In this document: piece by piece, positions 38,255-54,779 of the stretch
Layout: each line of letters begins with the position of its first letter
Position numbering within the stretch: position 1 is the first letter of the stretch
From: Microstegium vimineum
Taxonomy: Eukaryota; Streptophyta; Magnoliopsida; Poales; Poaceae
Length of the DNA: 64,000 nucleotides
Assembly: GCA_022036555.1 (NCBI GenBank)
Contig: CM039134.1
Location: 12,462,818-12,526,817 of the forward strand
Direction of reading: 5' to 3'
The notes under the pieces: model-generated
Told to the model about the DNA's origin: nothing
Database searches by the model: none
Seen by the model: only the letters and a program-made list of their open reading frames with translations
Made by a program: the position numbers and the translations under genes

Positions 38255-38582
38255 CTTATTTGGTACAACTCACAACACAGCTTTATAAAATTATTGTGAT
38301 ATTTTTTTTAGTTAAACACCTCTTTTGAAAATAGCTTCATGTGTGAAGTTGTTTTCCTTTCTCTCTCACAAAGATATGAAGTGAGATAAAGCTGAAAAAA
38401 GTACCTTATCTCATCTCTCTCACCCCTTTCTCTCACATATTCATGCATAAAGTTGTTGATGAAACTGTTTTGTCAAATATTTTTTTTCTAAAATAGCTCA
38501 GGTTCACCTAGAGAGTTGCCTATGAAACTATTTTCTAAAAAACAGGTTCACTAGTGAAACAGAGATGTAATCAAACAGGCCT
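38255..38582. mobile_element. hAT-like MITE, family member B
   Basis: Same family as 14385-14690: 'ttggtacaactcacaacaca', 'tctctctcacaaagatatga', 'gagataaagctgaaaaaagtacc', 'cattcatgcataaagttgtt', ending 'gtaatcaaacaggcct'. The ending is the inverse of an 'aggcctgtttg' start, as in grass hAT MITEs. Non-coding. Confidence 0.6.
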
Positions 38583-40747
38583 AAGGGCTAGTGTTGAAGC
38601 TCTCCTAAGTTGAACCACTTGCAGATAATAGCCATGTGCGTTTCACTGTAATTTAGTTTATACTGATTTGTTACGAGAGTAAAACACTATTTATTCGCTG
38701 TGAAAGTAATCTGTAATGCTGATGAACCGGGCCAATACGTTCGTAAACGTCAACTGGGGACGTACTTCTCCTGTGATCCCAGATCAAGGACTTTCAACAG
38801 CTGGCGATCCGTATCTGTAGCATATTGAAACCGTTGACGTTGTAGATTACTGACGAAATCTCTACGCAAGGCATCCCAACGACGGAGGGCTTGCCTGCCT
38901 TTTTTTTTGTTATTAACAAATATATAATGGGGTGAACCTGTCTTCCGAGTTAGTTAAAGCGAAAGCGGCCTCTCTAGGTGCTCTGCTCTCTCTCAATCTC
39001 AAGTCTCAACTGCACGTTACAGTACTTGTTTTGAAGTTGGACCATCCAGAGTGTCATCACTGTCACGTAACGTTGCACACGTACCGACTACGTTTATTAT
39101 TTGCTTAATTTATAGACCAACGACGACCAAGGTGTTATGATTTGATCGGGAAACAAGGGGAAGAGAGGTCCAAATTCAGGTGACTGCGGTCCTGGCATGT
39201 GGTCCCATTAATCCCACCACCACAACACACACAATTCGATGGCACGCACGATGGTCGACAAGGTTGCATGCACGAGAGAAGAAACAAATTCACGTCGAAG
39301 AAAGAGTGTCAAGACTCAAGAACTTTGAGCCAACGGAAAAGATCTAAACTTTTTTTTTTGCCCTGTTCTATTATAAGTCGACTGATGTTGTTTTTAATTA
39401 TTTTATTATAAAAAACCTGTGACTAATAAATTGAACTATTAAGCCAAGCAATCAGGGTGAATAACTCCTCCATCTCTCTCTTAATATGAAAGAGAGAGCA
39501 TATAATAACTCCTCTATCTCTCTCATAATAGGAGAGAATATATACTAACTCCTCTATCTCACTCTTAATAGGAGGAATATACAAATAGAGAATGACTTAC
39601 ATTTAGCAAAGCAAAAGAAAAAAAAATCATGTAAAAGCTGATACCTAACTTTTACTATTAGATGTGCCCTTAGCAGCACGTGTTATTATTACCTCAGTTC
39701 TAAAAAACACAATTTCTAGAAAATGTTTAATCAAACTTTCTAATTTAACTAAATTTATATAAAAAATAAATATATATCATTATAATTTACAGTAACTTAT
39801 TTGAAGTCATAAATGTTCGATACACTTTTTATTAAGTTTATCCAATAAGATAGTTTGACTTAAGGGTAGTTTGGCACAACTCTCACCCCTCCTCCCGCTC
39901 ATAATAGAGTAGATCCAAAAAAATCTAAAATTTGTGGAATATCTGTTTAGGTGCTCTCATAACTCTATATTTTTTCTAGATCAGAGTTGCGTGGAGCTAA
40001 ACCTGTTTAGCTAAAAAATATAGAGTGGAACTAAAAAAACGTGAAGCGGTCGCAAACATCCCCTACAAATCGTGACTCTATCAGCTCATTTTTCACATCG
40101 GAAATCAAAACGGCTCCATGCTAAAGGATCAAACAGTGCTACTACATTATTTTTTAAAGGAGGTCGAGCACTTTGGAGCTAGAATTATTGCATGGTTGGA
40201 GGGAGCACAAGATTGACTCATGATCATCGGCACAATATTATGCATGCAGTTTGGAATGTACTGCAATGTACAGTAGCATATATTCTGCTATACCACGCAC
40301 TCACGTCGTAGCTGAATCCGTACTCGATCTACTACGGAAAGAGAAGTCCGAGTTTAGGCTTCAGCTTTCAGACTTTCAGAGTCCCACATGCCTGGACCAC
40401 TTGACCTTTATCTGTTCTTCCAAGATTGGCACGGCAATTCTTGACAACGGATGCGCATCACAAAACGGCAAGTAAAAATTCGACCTTATCGCATGTACCA
40501 CCTTTCCTTTTCACCCGCTCGATCTCCGTTGCAGTCTACAGCGAAAACAATTCAGGAAATTCTTCTGTTCCCGTGGGCAGCCCTCCTTTTCCCGTCCATG
40601 AGCGGCTGAGCCCTTGCTGTAGCCTTTCAGAGCTCAGGCCCAACGACAGAATCCTCTCAGTTTCATAATTGAATCCGTCTGCAAATTGCAAAAAGTAGGA
40701 GCATATACCTTTTGCAGAATGGCATTTGCCAGCATGAGCTTTGTTCC

Positions 40748-40811
<64 letters not shown>

Positions 40812-41734
40812 CAGTAGCTCTGAAGATAGAAGATGCCAAGATGCCCAGGACAGTCACGCAACCAAACGCTTTCAGAATGTATTGATCTGTGTGCAAGGTC
40901 ATGACTCATGAGACTATGGGAGGCAATTACTCCGAGTTCACTACTACCAGTTGACATGTTGACCAACTGCAAAATACGCGGATGAGGCTTGGATCATAAG
41001 AGAATCCATCGCGTAAAGGTCTCTAGCACGAGGGAGAGCAGTTGGCGCAATAGTGTGTGATCTCTGCGATAATCACACGCAAAGGTTACCATTGGCTGCT
41101 TGCCAAGTAACTGAACTTGCAAGCAGAAATTTCATGTCTCTGAAGTCAACTGAAAAGACGCGCTTAACTGCACTTCCAAGCAGACATTCTGAAATACTCT
41201 ACTTCAGGAATTCTGCACTTCCAAGCAGACTCCGCACTGCTATTACTCTAAATTCATCTTCTATCTACCGGTGCACACTTTTTTTGCACTTTTTTACGGT
41301 AAACGACAGTTCAGGATGGCTTCCAGTACCACAGTGCGGTTAGTCTTATAAGGAGGAGCAAGCACTAATAGTTTTCAGTTGAACCAGCGGCTTGTTCAAC
41401 AGTGTTTTCCTCTGAGAGCAAACTACCCGAAACCAGCCAGAACCAGCCACCAACACTTAAAACCAGCCGAAAGTTGAACCAGCCGGAACCAACCGAACAG
41501 GCTCTATAGGTTTCGCTATTACTAGTAAAACCGACTGATTAACAGTTTAGCATTGTCTCAAGCCCCAACTGTACGCCATATGAATGAAACTCTACAAATC
41601 AACCTAGCTAAGCTAGGAGTACCAAGCAAGACCCACTTCACAAATTACTCTACCCTCTTCACAAATAACTCTACTGGTTCATTCATGTCGCTCACACTAC
41701 CTATCGATGGTTTTTCTTATACTCTGCATTGCGT
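38583..41734. other. Intergenic DNA with a GA microsatellite; no gene seen
   Basis: Contains three short repeats of 'aactcctc(c/t)atctct(c/ca)tcttaata' at about 39460-39570. A degenerate hAT-like stretch (ctagtttggcacaactct..) lies at about 39864-40070, and (GA)n at 40752-40808. A 'gaaccagccgg' repeat cluster occurs at about 41370-41500. No frame has a recognisable domain. Confidence 0.45.
40752..40808. repeat. (GA)n microsatellite
   Basis: About 57 bp of alternating GA. Minus-strand frames across it show a Ser-Leu run, which is an artefact. Confidence 0.95.
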
Positions 41735-45285
<3,551 letters not shown>

Positions 45286-46060
45286 TCAGCTGCGCGAAGC
45301 CGGGGAAGCAAGCAAACAAGCAGACTACTAGCTAGCAGAGGCGTCCGAACACAAGACACCTGAACCGCAGCAACTTCTTGCTGCGCGGTCCGCGCCACGA
45401 CAGGACGAGCGAAGAGTCAGCGGACCGGGCGGGCCGGTTGGGTGGCGCGACGCGCAAGACGGACGGCGCGCGGGTTTTGTAGCGGCTGTCGCGGTTGGTA
45501 TAGTTACGTTACGTGTGCTGGTGGTGAGTGGTGAGAGGTGGCCCGCGGGACCGGAATGGAAATCTGGAATTCCAGCACCCACTACTGTAGAAAGCATAAC
45601 GGCATCGGTGGACGTACGTTTTGGTCTGGGCCGTCGTCGTCGTCACATCGATCTTCTTCAAGCGCGTTCCGACGGTCATTGAATAGAGTAGCAAATGGCA
45701 GCTCTATCGAACCTGCCGCCGGCCGTGGCCCGTGGTAGCTGGCTCTAGCTGCATGCAGTGGCCAATGGAGACCCGTTCATTGCCTCTTTTGTTCATCAAC
45801 CATCATATCTGCTCCTGCGCGTAGCGAGCCAGGAAAGGGTAGCAGTTGGTCGTCGCTTCGCTTGCCGCTTGAAGAAAGTGCCTGGCCCTGTTACGTATGT
45901 TAGGCGTCCGATTTTAATTTGGATGTCTAACCAAGCAAGTGCATGTCCGTTTTGAGCTCCACCTTTTTGCTCATAGTTGACGCGACCTCGCCGTGTTGTG
46001 TTGCCATCGAGCTCCCTCACTCATCTAATTACTGCTCTCTGTTGCATGAAGCAGCCGTGA
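45286..46060. other. Kinase 5' flank; no further gene seen
   Basis: GC-rich near 45300-45500, as expected for a grass promoter/5' UTR. Overlapping short frames show no domain. An alternative kinase start (ATG at 45317-45319, other frame) lies just upstream of the called start. Confidence 0.4.
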
Positions 46061-46209
46061 AGGGCATGGGTGTGTCTGGTCCAGCTGGCTCTGAACGGGG
46101 CTTTTTCGTCGCGAATCAAACGAATGGGCCTGTTGCTATGGGCTCCGGATCGTATGGTCAAATATCTATTTCTTGTGGGCCACAATCGTTCTAAGCCCAC
46201 AAAAACTTT

Positions 46210-47190
46210 CCTTTCTCCTTTTCTATTCTTTTTTCGGAACTATTACAAAAGTCTGTTTTTCCTCCCTGAACTCCAAAATCAGCCAAACCACCTCCCTCAG
46301 GCCTCAACTATTGAAACCGTGCATTTTACCTCACTGACCCGATTATAAGCGGTTTTGAAGGCGGTTTTGTTTTTTTATTTTATATTTATTTCAGCTAAAT
46401 TTTTAAAAAATCATAATAAATCACAGAAAAATCATAAAATAGAAAATAAATTTTTTTTGGACTCTAAATGAATAGATCTACACAATAAACATATAATATG
46501 ATATATTTTAGTAAACCTTTTTTATGTAGATTGGGATATATTATTTTCTATAATTAATTTGAATAATTCATAATTGTAGATTATATGGTCTAATTTTTAT
46601 GCAATTTTATGATGGTTTAGTTATTGTATGCTTGAACTATAATAAAAATTTCATACTAATTGGACCATGTATAAATTAGTTATTGATTTATTTGGATTTA
46701 ACAAGCATAAACACTAAATAAATTTATAACTAATTTCATCATGATTCAATGAGTATGAAACTTTTACTGCAATTCAATCATAGAATTACTAGGTCACCAT
46801 AAAAAATTCTCAACAATTAAAACATAGAAATTATAGTCATGAATTATTCAAATTAATGACAGAAAAGAATAAATCTAATTCTAGAGAAAAAGTTTTACTA
46901 GCATATATCATATTATATGTTCATTTTGTAGATCTACTCACGTGGAGTCGAACAAAATTTATTTTTTATTTCCTAATTTTTCTGTGACTTATTATGATTT
47001 TTGAAAGATTTAGCCGAAATAAATACAAAATAAAAAGACAAAACCGTCTTTAAAACCGCTTATAACCGGGGCAGGGAGGTAAAATGCACGGTTTCAATAG
47101 TTGATGGAGGTGGTTTGGCTGGTTTTGAAGTTTAGGGAGGAAAAACAGACTTTCGTAATAGTTGAGGGAGGTAAAGTAGACTTTTTCCTT
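46210..47190. mobile_element. Long inverted-repeat (foldback) element
   Basis: The two arms are inverted copies over roughly 250 bp or more: 'aaagtctgtttttcctccct', 'aaccacctcc', 'caactattgaaaccgtgcat', 'ttataagcggtttt', 'ttatttcagctaaatttt', 'cataataaatcacag' on the left, and their reverse complements ending 'gtagactttttcctt' on the right. The inner AT-rich part is also self-complementary. No transposase. Sister copies at 47283-47940 and 21715-22395. Confidence 0.8.
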
Positions 47191-47282
47191 CACGGAATGA
47201 ACAGATCTATTATGTTGCTTTGGGCTCCCAATGGCATGGATATCCATTTCTGCTGGGCCACAATAGTTTTTCCCATAAAATA

Positions 47283-47940
47283 AAGGAAAAAGTCTACTTT
47301 TCTGCCCTCATTTTTTTGCGAAAGTTTGTTTTTTTCCTTCTCTAAAGGCCAAAACTACACAAACCACCTGCCTCACCTAGTGGAACCGTGCATTTTACCT
47401 CCCTGGCCCCGATTATAAGTGGTTTTGAAGGAGGTTTTGTCTTTTTATTTATTTATTTTGGCTAAATCTTTGAAAAACCATAGTAAATCACAAAAAAAAG
47501 AATTATAAAATGGAAAATCCAATTTAGTTGGAATTCACAAGAGTAGATCTACATATAATACGATATGCTTTATTATATTTTTTTTGTTGTAGATTTAGAT
47601 CTATTCTTTTTTATAATTAATTTGAATAATTTATAACTGCAGTTTCTATGTTCAAATTGTTGTGAAATTTTTGTGATGACCTAGTTATTGTATGTTTGAG
47701 CTACAATAAAAATTTCATACTCATTGAATCATGTATAAATTAGTTATATATTTATTTAGTGTTTATGCTTGTTAAATCTAAATTAATCAATAACTATATT
47801 GTACATGATCCAATTAGTGTGAAATTAGTTCAAGAATACATTAGCAAAGGCACCATAAAAAATCATAAAAGGACCATAGAATCTACAATTATGAATTATT
47901 CAAATTAATTATAGAAAAAATAGATCTAATTCTGCCGCGA
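47283..47940. mobile_element. Foldback element, copy lacking its right arm
   Basis: Starts 'aaggaaaaagtctacttttc', the same as the inverse right end of 46210-47190. It follows the same order of words through 'tgcattttacctccctgg', 'ggctaaatctttg' and the AT-rich interior. It stops at about 'atagatctaattct', where block A' begins, so the right arm is missing. Confidence 0.7.
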
Positions 47941-48299
47941 AGGGCATGTGCCGGCAATAGAACCCCTCGCGTGCCAGCAATAGGCCCATGTGTATGTTCA
48001 CGTCTGGTCGAGCTGGCTCTGAACCCCTCACGAAAGCAGCGAATGGGCCTATTGCTATGGGCTCCGGAACTTATGGTGAAATATCTGTTTCTGCCGGGCC
48101 ACAATCGATTTAAGCGCACGAAAGCGATAAAGTGGCCATTGTCTCGATCGAACCTTATTGGTCTTTTTGGGAGACCAAGAGTTCTGCCCTTTTTTTTCCA
48201 CGAAATAAATGGGCCTATTCTGTTGCTTTGGGTTCCCAACGGCATGGTCACATATCCATTTCTGATGAGCCACAATTGAATTTGTTCCATAAAATAAAA

Positions 48300-49130
48300 G
48301 CGATAAAAGGTTCAATTTTATGGAGGTTCCACGCTTCGGGTTCTCTGAAGAGCAAAGACGAACTAGAATCAAGTGAATCCATTATTTTTTTTCGCAGATT
48401 ACACACTGTTTGGGATCAAAATGGGCGAAATTTAAGGACAACAAAAAGAAAAATTGAAAATTGTATTACACAAGCATGTGCGTTGTTGTAAATGTGTATA
48501 ACTCTAGACTCGTATTTTCTTTTATTTGTGCTGCACGTTCTTCTACTCGGTTCATGTATAGTTATGTAAATCATGCTAATATTTTTTTATACCCAAAAAT
48601 TTTAGAAAACCATACTTCACGTTTAAGTCTCAAAAGGTTTCTGTGAAATTTCAGCTGAATTATGCAAATTTTGAGGATGGACAAAAGATTTCTGATACCA
48701 AAATTGAAAAACGGTTGAAGCGTCGAAGTGTCAGTTTAATTCACTTATACGTCTACACCATGCAGAGGAAGTTCATCACGGACTATTAGAGCAAGTACAA
48801 TAATTGACTTATAGTCAAACTAGTCAGCATTTTTGATGATGTGGAAGAGAGAAATAAGGAGAGAGAAGAGAGCTTGACTCCTAATCTAGCACTAAACTGG
48901 ACACAAATGCATAGACATTAGTGGATCCCAATAAATATGAATATGAAGAGGGAGAGGAAAAAAAATGAAAATATAAAACAATAAAAAACATTATAGACGA
49001 TCTTACTCTCTACTATTGTAGTCAAGTACTAAAAAAACATCGTAAACATTATACTTGACTTATAATCAAATACTTGACTCAACTATTAAACATGCTCTTA
49101 TATAAACTTAACTAATCGACGAGACGGGGC
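48300..49130. other. AT-rich intergenic DNA, no gene seen
   Basis: Short frames only. Near 48790-49100 there are MITE-like words ('gagcaagtacaataattgac..tcaaatacttgactcaact'), suggesting another small foldback element, but its ends are not clear. Confidence 0.4.
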
Positions 49131-49139
49131 ACGTACAGG

Positions 49140-49440
49140 CTCGCCCATGCAATCATTTGCATGCACGGGACCATGCACCACTGCCGCGCCCATACTCCTT
49201 TATTTTTTCAGACGATCAAGAACCGTATCTATCGATCAGGACACACACAGTACAGCGACCGGGGACAGACTGACAGAGACGAGGGATCAGCAAGGGCACG
49301 CATAGCTACTCCGATCCAGCTAGGCTCTGATCTATCCATAAATATGTTCAACTACACCACGCGTGGGTCACGAGAGGACACAGACGCATGCATGGACCAC
49401 GAAGCTAAGCACGCTGCATGCGATGCATACAAACATCAGT
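49140..49440. repeat. Old copy of the Bowman-Birk gene 3' flank
   Basis: Shares ordered words with the DNA 3' of the inhibitor gene (61295-61520, same + strand): 'tttattttttcaga..gatc', 'atcgatcaggacacacacagtacagcgac', 'actgaca', 'atccataaatatgtt', and 'acgcgtgggtcacgag..cacagacg'. No inhibitor coding sequence follows, so this is a relic of a duplication. Frames within it are not real genes. Confidence 0.6.
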
Positions 49441-50065
49441 TTGGTTTCCGTTGGATTGAATAGAGTATAAATTACTTTTCAATAGAATGCTTGATTAATT
49501 TATATGATTATAGAATTAGGTTATGTTGGACAGTTCATCTACACCGAAGCCCTACCAAACGGTACCTTATTTTCTACTTCTTTTTTTCCAAAAATAAATG
49601 CATATTTCATTTTTTAGGACTCAACTGATCTCAAGTGTTGGGAGTGTGTATACTATTAGGAAACCCACTTATAGTTTATAAAAGACTCAATTGTTTGCTA
49701 GGTTTGAGGGCGTAATTGTAAGTGTTTAGAACCTGTATGTAAAATTTAGGGACCCCATTTGTAGTTACAAGCTCCAGCAAAGGAAGAAATAAAAGCTTTG
49801 AGCTTTGAGGATAATGGTATGGTCAATAATGAGCCCAGTGACCATTCCTTAGCTTCGATGATCACTCTTGTAAGTGATCAACAAAAAAGAATGAGTGACA
49901 AAGGGTCCCCTATCTTATCCCTTTATTATGGCTTTAAATATATGTGTGGTTGTAAGATTATTCATCCTTACACTCGTTCACACTACCATATTTACAAAAG
50001 CCTCTCGCACGTCTCTAAATCCTCATTTTTTTTCAATTCATCTTTCCATATTCCTTTTCAACATA

Positions 50066-50844
50066 CTCCCTCTGTTTCAAATTATAATTTGTTTGAATTT
50101 TTTGACTCTAACTTTGATGGTTCGTCTTATTTAAAAAGTTTGTGTAAATATAGTCAAATTTAAGTTATTTTTAGACCATTTATTGAATAAGCAAGGCACG
50201 GATTAGGAGATTGAGACGGTGGATCATCTTCTAGCATCTTGTGTCTTCGCTCGACAGCTTTGGTGCTGCCTCCTGTTGCTTCTTGGCTGGGAGCGCTTCA
50301 CACCTAAGCCGGGGGTCTCGTTATCCTCCTGGTGGTTGGGGGTGCGCGCCCAGATTCCTTCCGACTTGCGAAAGGGTTTTGAGTTTTGACTCGTTGGTGC
50401 TCCTTGTTTCCTGACGGCTTTGGAAGGAACGTAACTCCCGTACCTTCAGCGGTGGCTTTTGTACTATGCCACAGGTGCTGCAGGGGGTAACGGTGGAAGG
50501 TGGCCAGTGGATTTCTGCCGGCTTTTCGGCGATCTCTCCGTTCTTAGCCCGGGTTGGGGTGCCCTAGTCTTTGCCCACTTGGCTCGTAGCTTGCTTTGCT
50601 ATTGTACTATGTTATTTGTCGCGTTTGAACTCTTTCTACTCTGATCCAGGCACCTCGCCTTCGGATGCTCCTGTACTGCTGTTTCTTTCAGCCTTCTTAA
50701 TAAAATACACGTGAAGTCGTGTTCTAAAAAAAATAAGCAAGACACGACAAAAGAAATGATATTTTGTGCAAAAAATTAAATAAGACGAGTGGTCAAACTT
50801 GGGGTTAAAAAAGACAAACCAACTATAGTCTGAGACAGAGGGAG
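50066..50844. mobile_element. Stowaway MITE split by a LINE tail
   Basis: Left end ctccctctgtttcaaattat and right end ..agtctgagacagagggag, flanked by TA on both sides. The intact MITE would be about 235 bp. It was opened by the retroelement at 50201-50731, whose 15-bp target duplication is visible. Confidence 0.85.
50201..50731 (+). mobile_element. 5'-truncated LINE (3' end with zf-RVT region and A tail)
   Basis: Flanked by a 15-bp target duplication AATAAGCAAGGCACG / AATAAGCAAGACACG (50186-50200 and 50732-50746, one mismatch). It begins in the zinc-binding region found after the reverse transcriptase of plant LINEs (ETVDHLLASCVFARQLW). It ends with a 'cttaataaaa' signal and an A-rich tail. 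It is coding-dead, with stops and shifted frames. The structure is a textbook target-primed, 5'-truncated insertion. Confidence 0.85.
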
Positions 50845-51054
50845 TATAATTTAAGGATTATACCACTTGTCTTTTGCTCTTAGTCTTATTGTTGCCCATC
50901 CGTGTTTTCTTCCCTCTAGTTTTATTGTTCGTCTAGCTAGCCCATGCATGCTGGTGTCCTTGCATCGTTTATGCAGACCAAGTTCACTGACTATATATTT
51001 ACACGATGAGATTCTGAACGAACAATAAGGAAAAAGAACTGATGGATTTCGAGG

Positions 51055-51187
51055 GGCATGTACGGGGCCATGCTCCATTGCCCACACATTTATTTATTGA
51101 GAGAGGAGCCTGATCGATCGATCAGGATACACACCATACTCGATACAACGACATTTGTTGGACCAAACACGGAGAAATTAGGATTAT
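51055..51187. repeat. Second old copy of the Bowman-Birk 3' flank, cut by CACTA
   Basis: 'cacacatttatttattgaga' and 'gaggagcctgatcgatcgatcaggatacaca' closely match 61305-61355 near the inhibitor gene. The copy ends at the target site of the 6.5-kb CACTA (TAT, 51185-51187) and is not continued on its other side at 57730, where a different transposon remnant begins. Confidence 0.7.
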
Positions 51188-52295
51188 CACTACTACAGAA
51201 TCGACAATCACTGCCGGCCCATCACTGTCGGTTTTATTTGGGACGACAGTAATGCCTCATTACTGTCGGTTCATGCTCTGACAGACCCCCAATTATTAGG
51301 GGCAGGGGCAGAACCGACAGTGAATTGCCTCATCACTGCCGGTTCGTGGCTGGAACCGGCAGTGATGTCTCTCTCTGCCCTATCACTGCCGGTTCAAGCC
51401 ACGAACCGACAGTGATATGGTGTTTCACTGCCGGTTCATGGCTTGAATCGGCAGTGATGTGGTGTACAATATAATATCTGTATCTTCTCTCCCTCCTCTG
51501 CCCCAACGGTATAGAACAGTGCGTGAGGAGCCCCCTCTCTCCATTGTTGCGGCTAGTGGATTTCTTGACCTCCATTGTTGGCTCCTCTTCACTCTTGGAT
51601 GCTCACATCTTCTAGCTCTTGGTTAGTAACAAGCATACTTCTTTAAAATTGTAGGTTTACATTGCTTTTGTGTGTAAATCCATAGTTTAGACCTATACTA
51701 TTTTTCATGATCAAGAAGAGGGTTGTTGCAATTTGTGTCTATTTTTTGTAGCTTTTAGATCCAAAATTACTTGGAAAAATTGTAACACTTTGTTTTTATT
51801 GGGTAATTATTGTCCAATCATTGAGTAGCTAGGTTCGAAAGATTCGTGCCGAAAATTATGGATAAAATTTGTAATTAGTTATATTTTTTACTTACATTTA
51901 ATACTCCATGCATGCATTTAAAGATTTGATGGGATGTGGAATATTGTAGGTGTTTTGGAATTTGGAAGGGAATTAAACAAGTGCCTACATTGTTGTTCAA
52001 AAAGAGTATGCAATTAATGTTGTTTACGATGAAGCCTCTATTGTTATCTATTTGTTGTCTCATTTTTATAGCGCGACCAAATTCAAATTATATCGAAGAA
52101 TACATTATATATGCTTATGTGCTTCAAATAATATTGTTAAACAATGCTCCTATTGAAACCCTAAACCCTAAACCCTAAATGTCCGCAACAGATCATACAT
52201 TATGTTTATGTGCTTCATCAAATAATATTATTCAGAAAGGCTCTTATTAATATGTTCCTATGTTTGCTCTGCTCTGCCCATTTTATCTGTGCAAC

Positions 52296-54680
52296 CATGG
52301 CTCGAGGGTGGATGTACGATCTGTCATGTACAGACCCATAATTTCATCAAGCGAGCTAGAGCCAATGCTAGGGACTCACACCTTGTATTTTGTCCATGCA
52401 AAGACGGCAAGAGTACGAAAAAATGGGGCGACGTGGAACATATACGATTACACTTGATCACAAGGGGGTTCATGAGAAAGTACACGTTTTGGACTTTGCA
52501 TGGGGAGATTGGTCAAAATGTTGCACAAGAAAGCAATGATGATGTTCTTATGCCTAGTGTATCCCTGAATGCATTATTGCATGTTCATGATTACACAGAA
52601 CATGTGCCTACCAATGATGATGTGTTTATGAATACATTAGCTGACGACACAGAGGAAAATGATGGTATTTCACAACTTCTACATGATGTGCATGGGGGAT
52701 TCCTTAGTGTTTCACAGTTAAAGAAACAGGAGATCATGAGAAAGGATGCAAAAACACCATTGTATCCGACCTGCCCAATAAGGAAATTGGAAGCCAACAT
52801 CATATTATTGGAGTTCAAATCAACGAATGGGTTGAGTGATAAAGGCTTCGATAATTTGGTAGGTATACTACAGAAACGGTTCCCAAAGGGTACCGAGTTA
52901 GCAGAAAAGACTTACCTGACCAAGCAAATGATTTTCCCAATTGGCCTTGAGGTTGAGAAAATCTACGTGTGTTTCAACGACTGCATATTGTACCGTGAAG
53001 AGAAATACAAAGACTTGGATGCATGTCCCAAGTGTAAAGCTCCCTGATACAAGCAAGGGCCATCAAATGAAGGAAGCAAGACCAGAGGAGGGCCCTTCAA
53101 GTCTGTGTGGTATTTTCCTATAGCTCCACGAGTGCATAGGTTGTTAGCTAATGCAAAGTCAGCCAAGCTGTTGCGTTGGCACTTGGCACGGCGAAGAGCG
53201 AAAGAAAGATTCAATGTTGAGGCACCCCGCCGATGGGTCAGACTAGAGGACTATCAACACTATGTTCTATAAGAACATCGGTGGAGAGGTAAGACATCTA
53301 TGGTTAACTTTGAGCACGGATGGGATGAATCTGTTTGACCGGGTTAGAACCAATCATAACACTTGACCAGTGACGCTATGTATATACAACCTTCCACCCT
53401 GGCTTTGTATGAAACAGTCATACATCCAGATGCCATTACTAATCCAAGGGCCAAAACAACCTGGTAATGATATTGATGTCCTTCTAGAACCAGTGATCGA
53501 GGAACTACTACAGATGTGGGAGACGGGTGTGAAGGATTTTTGGGACGAGTACAAAAAAGAACATGTCACGATAAAGGCTGTACTTATCGCTACAATCACC
53601 GACCTGCCAGGGCGAGGTTGCTTGTCTGGAGACAAGACAAAAGGATACACTGGGTGTGTCGAGTGCTTGGACGGGACTGATGCTACAAATCTACCAGAAA
53701 ATAAGAAGATGGTCTACATGGGACATCGTAGTCTCCTACGCTGGGATCACCCTTACCGCAGGAATAGAAAAGATTTTAATGGGACTACTGAGAAACATGG
53801 ACCTCCAAAGTATCGAGACAGGAAACAGATGCTTCAACAATTAAGCAAACTCACAGATGTTGTCCTTGGGAAGGGGGAAGGGGCAGTACCAGCGCCAACC
53901 GATAGTATCTGGAAGAAAAAATCAATCTTTTGGAAACTACCTTATTGACCGCTTTTGAGTGTACGTCACTGTCTTGATCCAATGCACATAACTAAAAACG
54001 TGTGCGGTAACACACTTAACATGTTGATGAACATCGGTGGAACAAGCAAGGATTCTCTCGCGACACACTTGGACATGCAACACCTGGGCCTTAGGAAGGA
54101 GTTGCACCCAATAACTCTTGAGGATGGCCACTTGAAACTTCTGTTAGCATCATGGACACTGAAAAGGAGGAAAAGGAAATGCTTATTTCTTTCTTCAATG
54201 ATCTTAAAGTACCGAGTGGCTACTGTGGGAACCCGAAGAGGCTAGTTAATATGAGAAAACTTAAGTTTAACTATGGTTCTATGAAAGCCTATGACTATCA
54301 TGTCATTATGACTCAGCTGCTCCCAGTTGCCCTGCGAGGTATCCTCCCTGACAAGGTCCGCGCTCCAATTATAAAGTTGTGTTCGTTCTTCAATGCGATC
54401 TCTGAAAAGGTCATTGATGGGGCCAAGCTAGACCACCTGAAGCAGGAGATAGCCGAGATTCTATGCAGGCTTGAGATGCATTTCCCACTGACTTACTTCG
54501 ACATTTCAGTGCATCTACTTTTTCATCTTGTGGATCAAATAAAAGCCCTTGGCCTAATGTACCTACACCAGATGCTTGCTTTCGAGAGGCTGATGAAAGT
54601 TTTTAGGCGGTATGTTAGGAATAAATTCAGACCAGAAGGGAGCATGGTAGAAGGATGGTCAACATAGGAGGCTATTGAGT
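52296..54680 (+). pseudogene. TNP2-like CACTA transposase, degraded
   Basis: Family landmarks appear in the right order but in several frames. MARGWMYD with an early stop opens the gene, then LVFCPCKDGKS (Cys pair), then HLITRGFMRKYTFWTLHGE. DNLVGILQKRFPKG follows, then LDACPKCKAP and an in-frame stop. Next come VWYFPIAPRVHRLLANAKSA, STDGMNLF, LCIYNLPPWLCMKQSYI and GYTGCVECLDGTDA. After a stop come LSVRHCLDPMHITKNVC and, last, FERLMKVFRRYVRNKFRPEGS. A segment between about 53225 and 53300 appears deleted. The longest intact piece is 192 codons (53370-53948). Intact homologues carry a DDE-type catalytic core; this copy cannot make a full protein. Confidence 0.88.
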
Positions 54681-54779
54681 TCTCCTCACCGCTTAGGATC
54701 GCGTGGGTATGTAAGGACGATTCTGGAATGGGAAGCCCGAGTCGATCAACTAGAGTGGAGTGGTGTTACGCCTCAGACA

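Larger units (their letters stand above)
46065..48300. repeat. Duplicated block A-B / A'-B' split by inverted-repeat elements
   Basis: Unit A (46065-46205: 'ctggtccagctggctctgaac', 'tgctatgggctccgga', 'gggccacaatcg') recurs as A' at about 47998-48125. Unit B (47191-47282: 'tgttgctttgggctcccaa', 'ggcatgg', 'gccacaatag') recurs as B' at about 48200-48295. A and B themselves share 'TTGCT.TGGGCTCC..ATGGT..ATATC.ATTTCT..GGCCACAAT', so a unit of about 65-100 bp occurs four times. Foldback elements separate A from B and B from A'. Confidence 0.75.
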
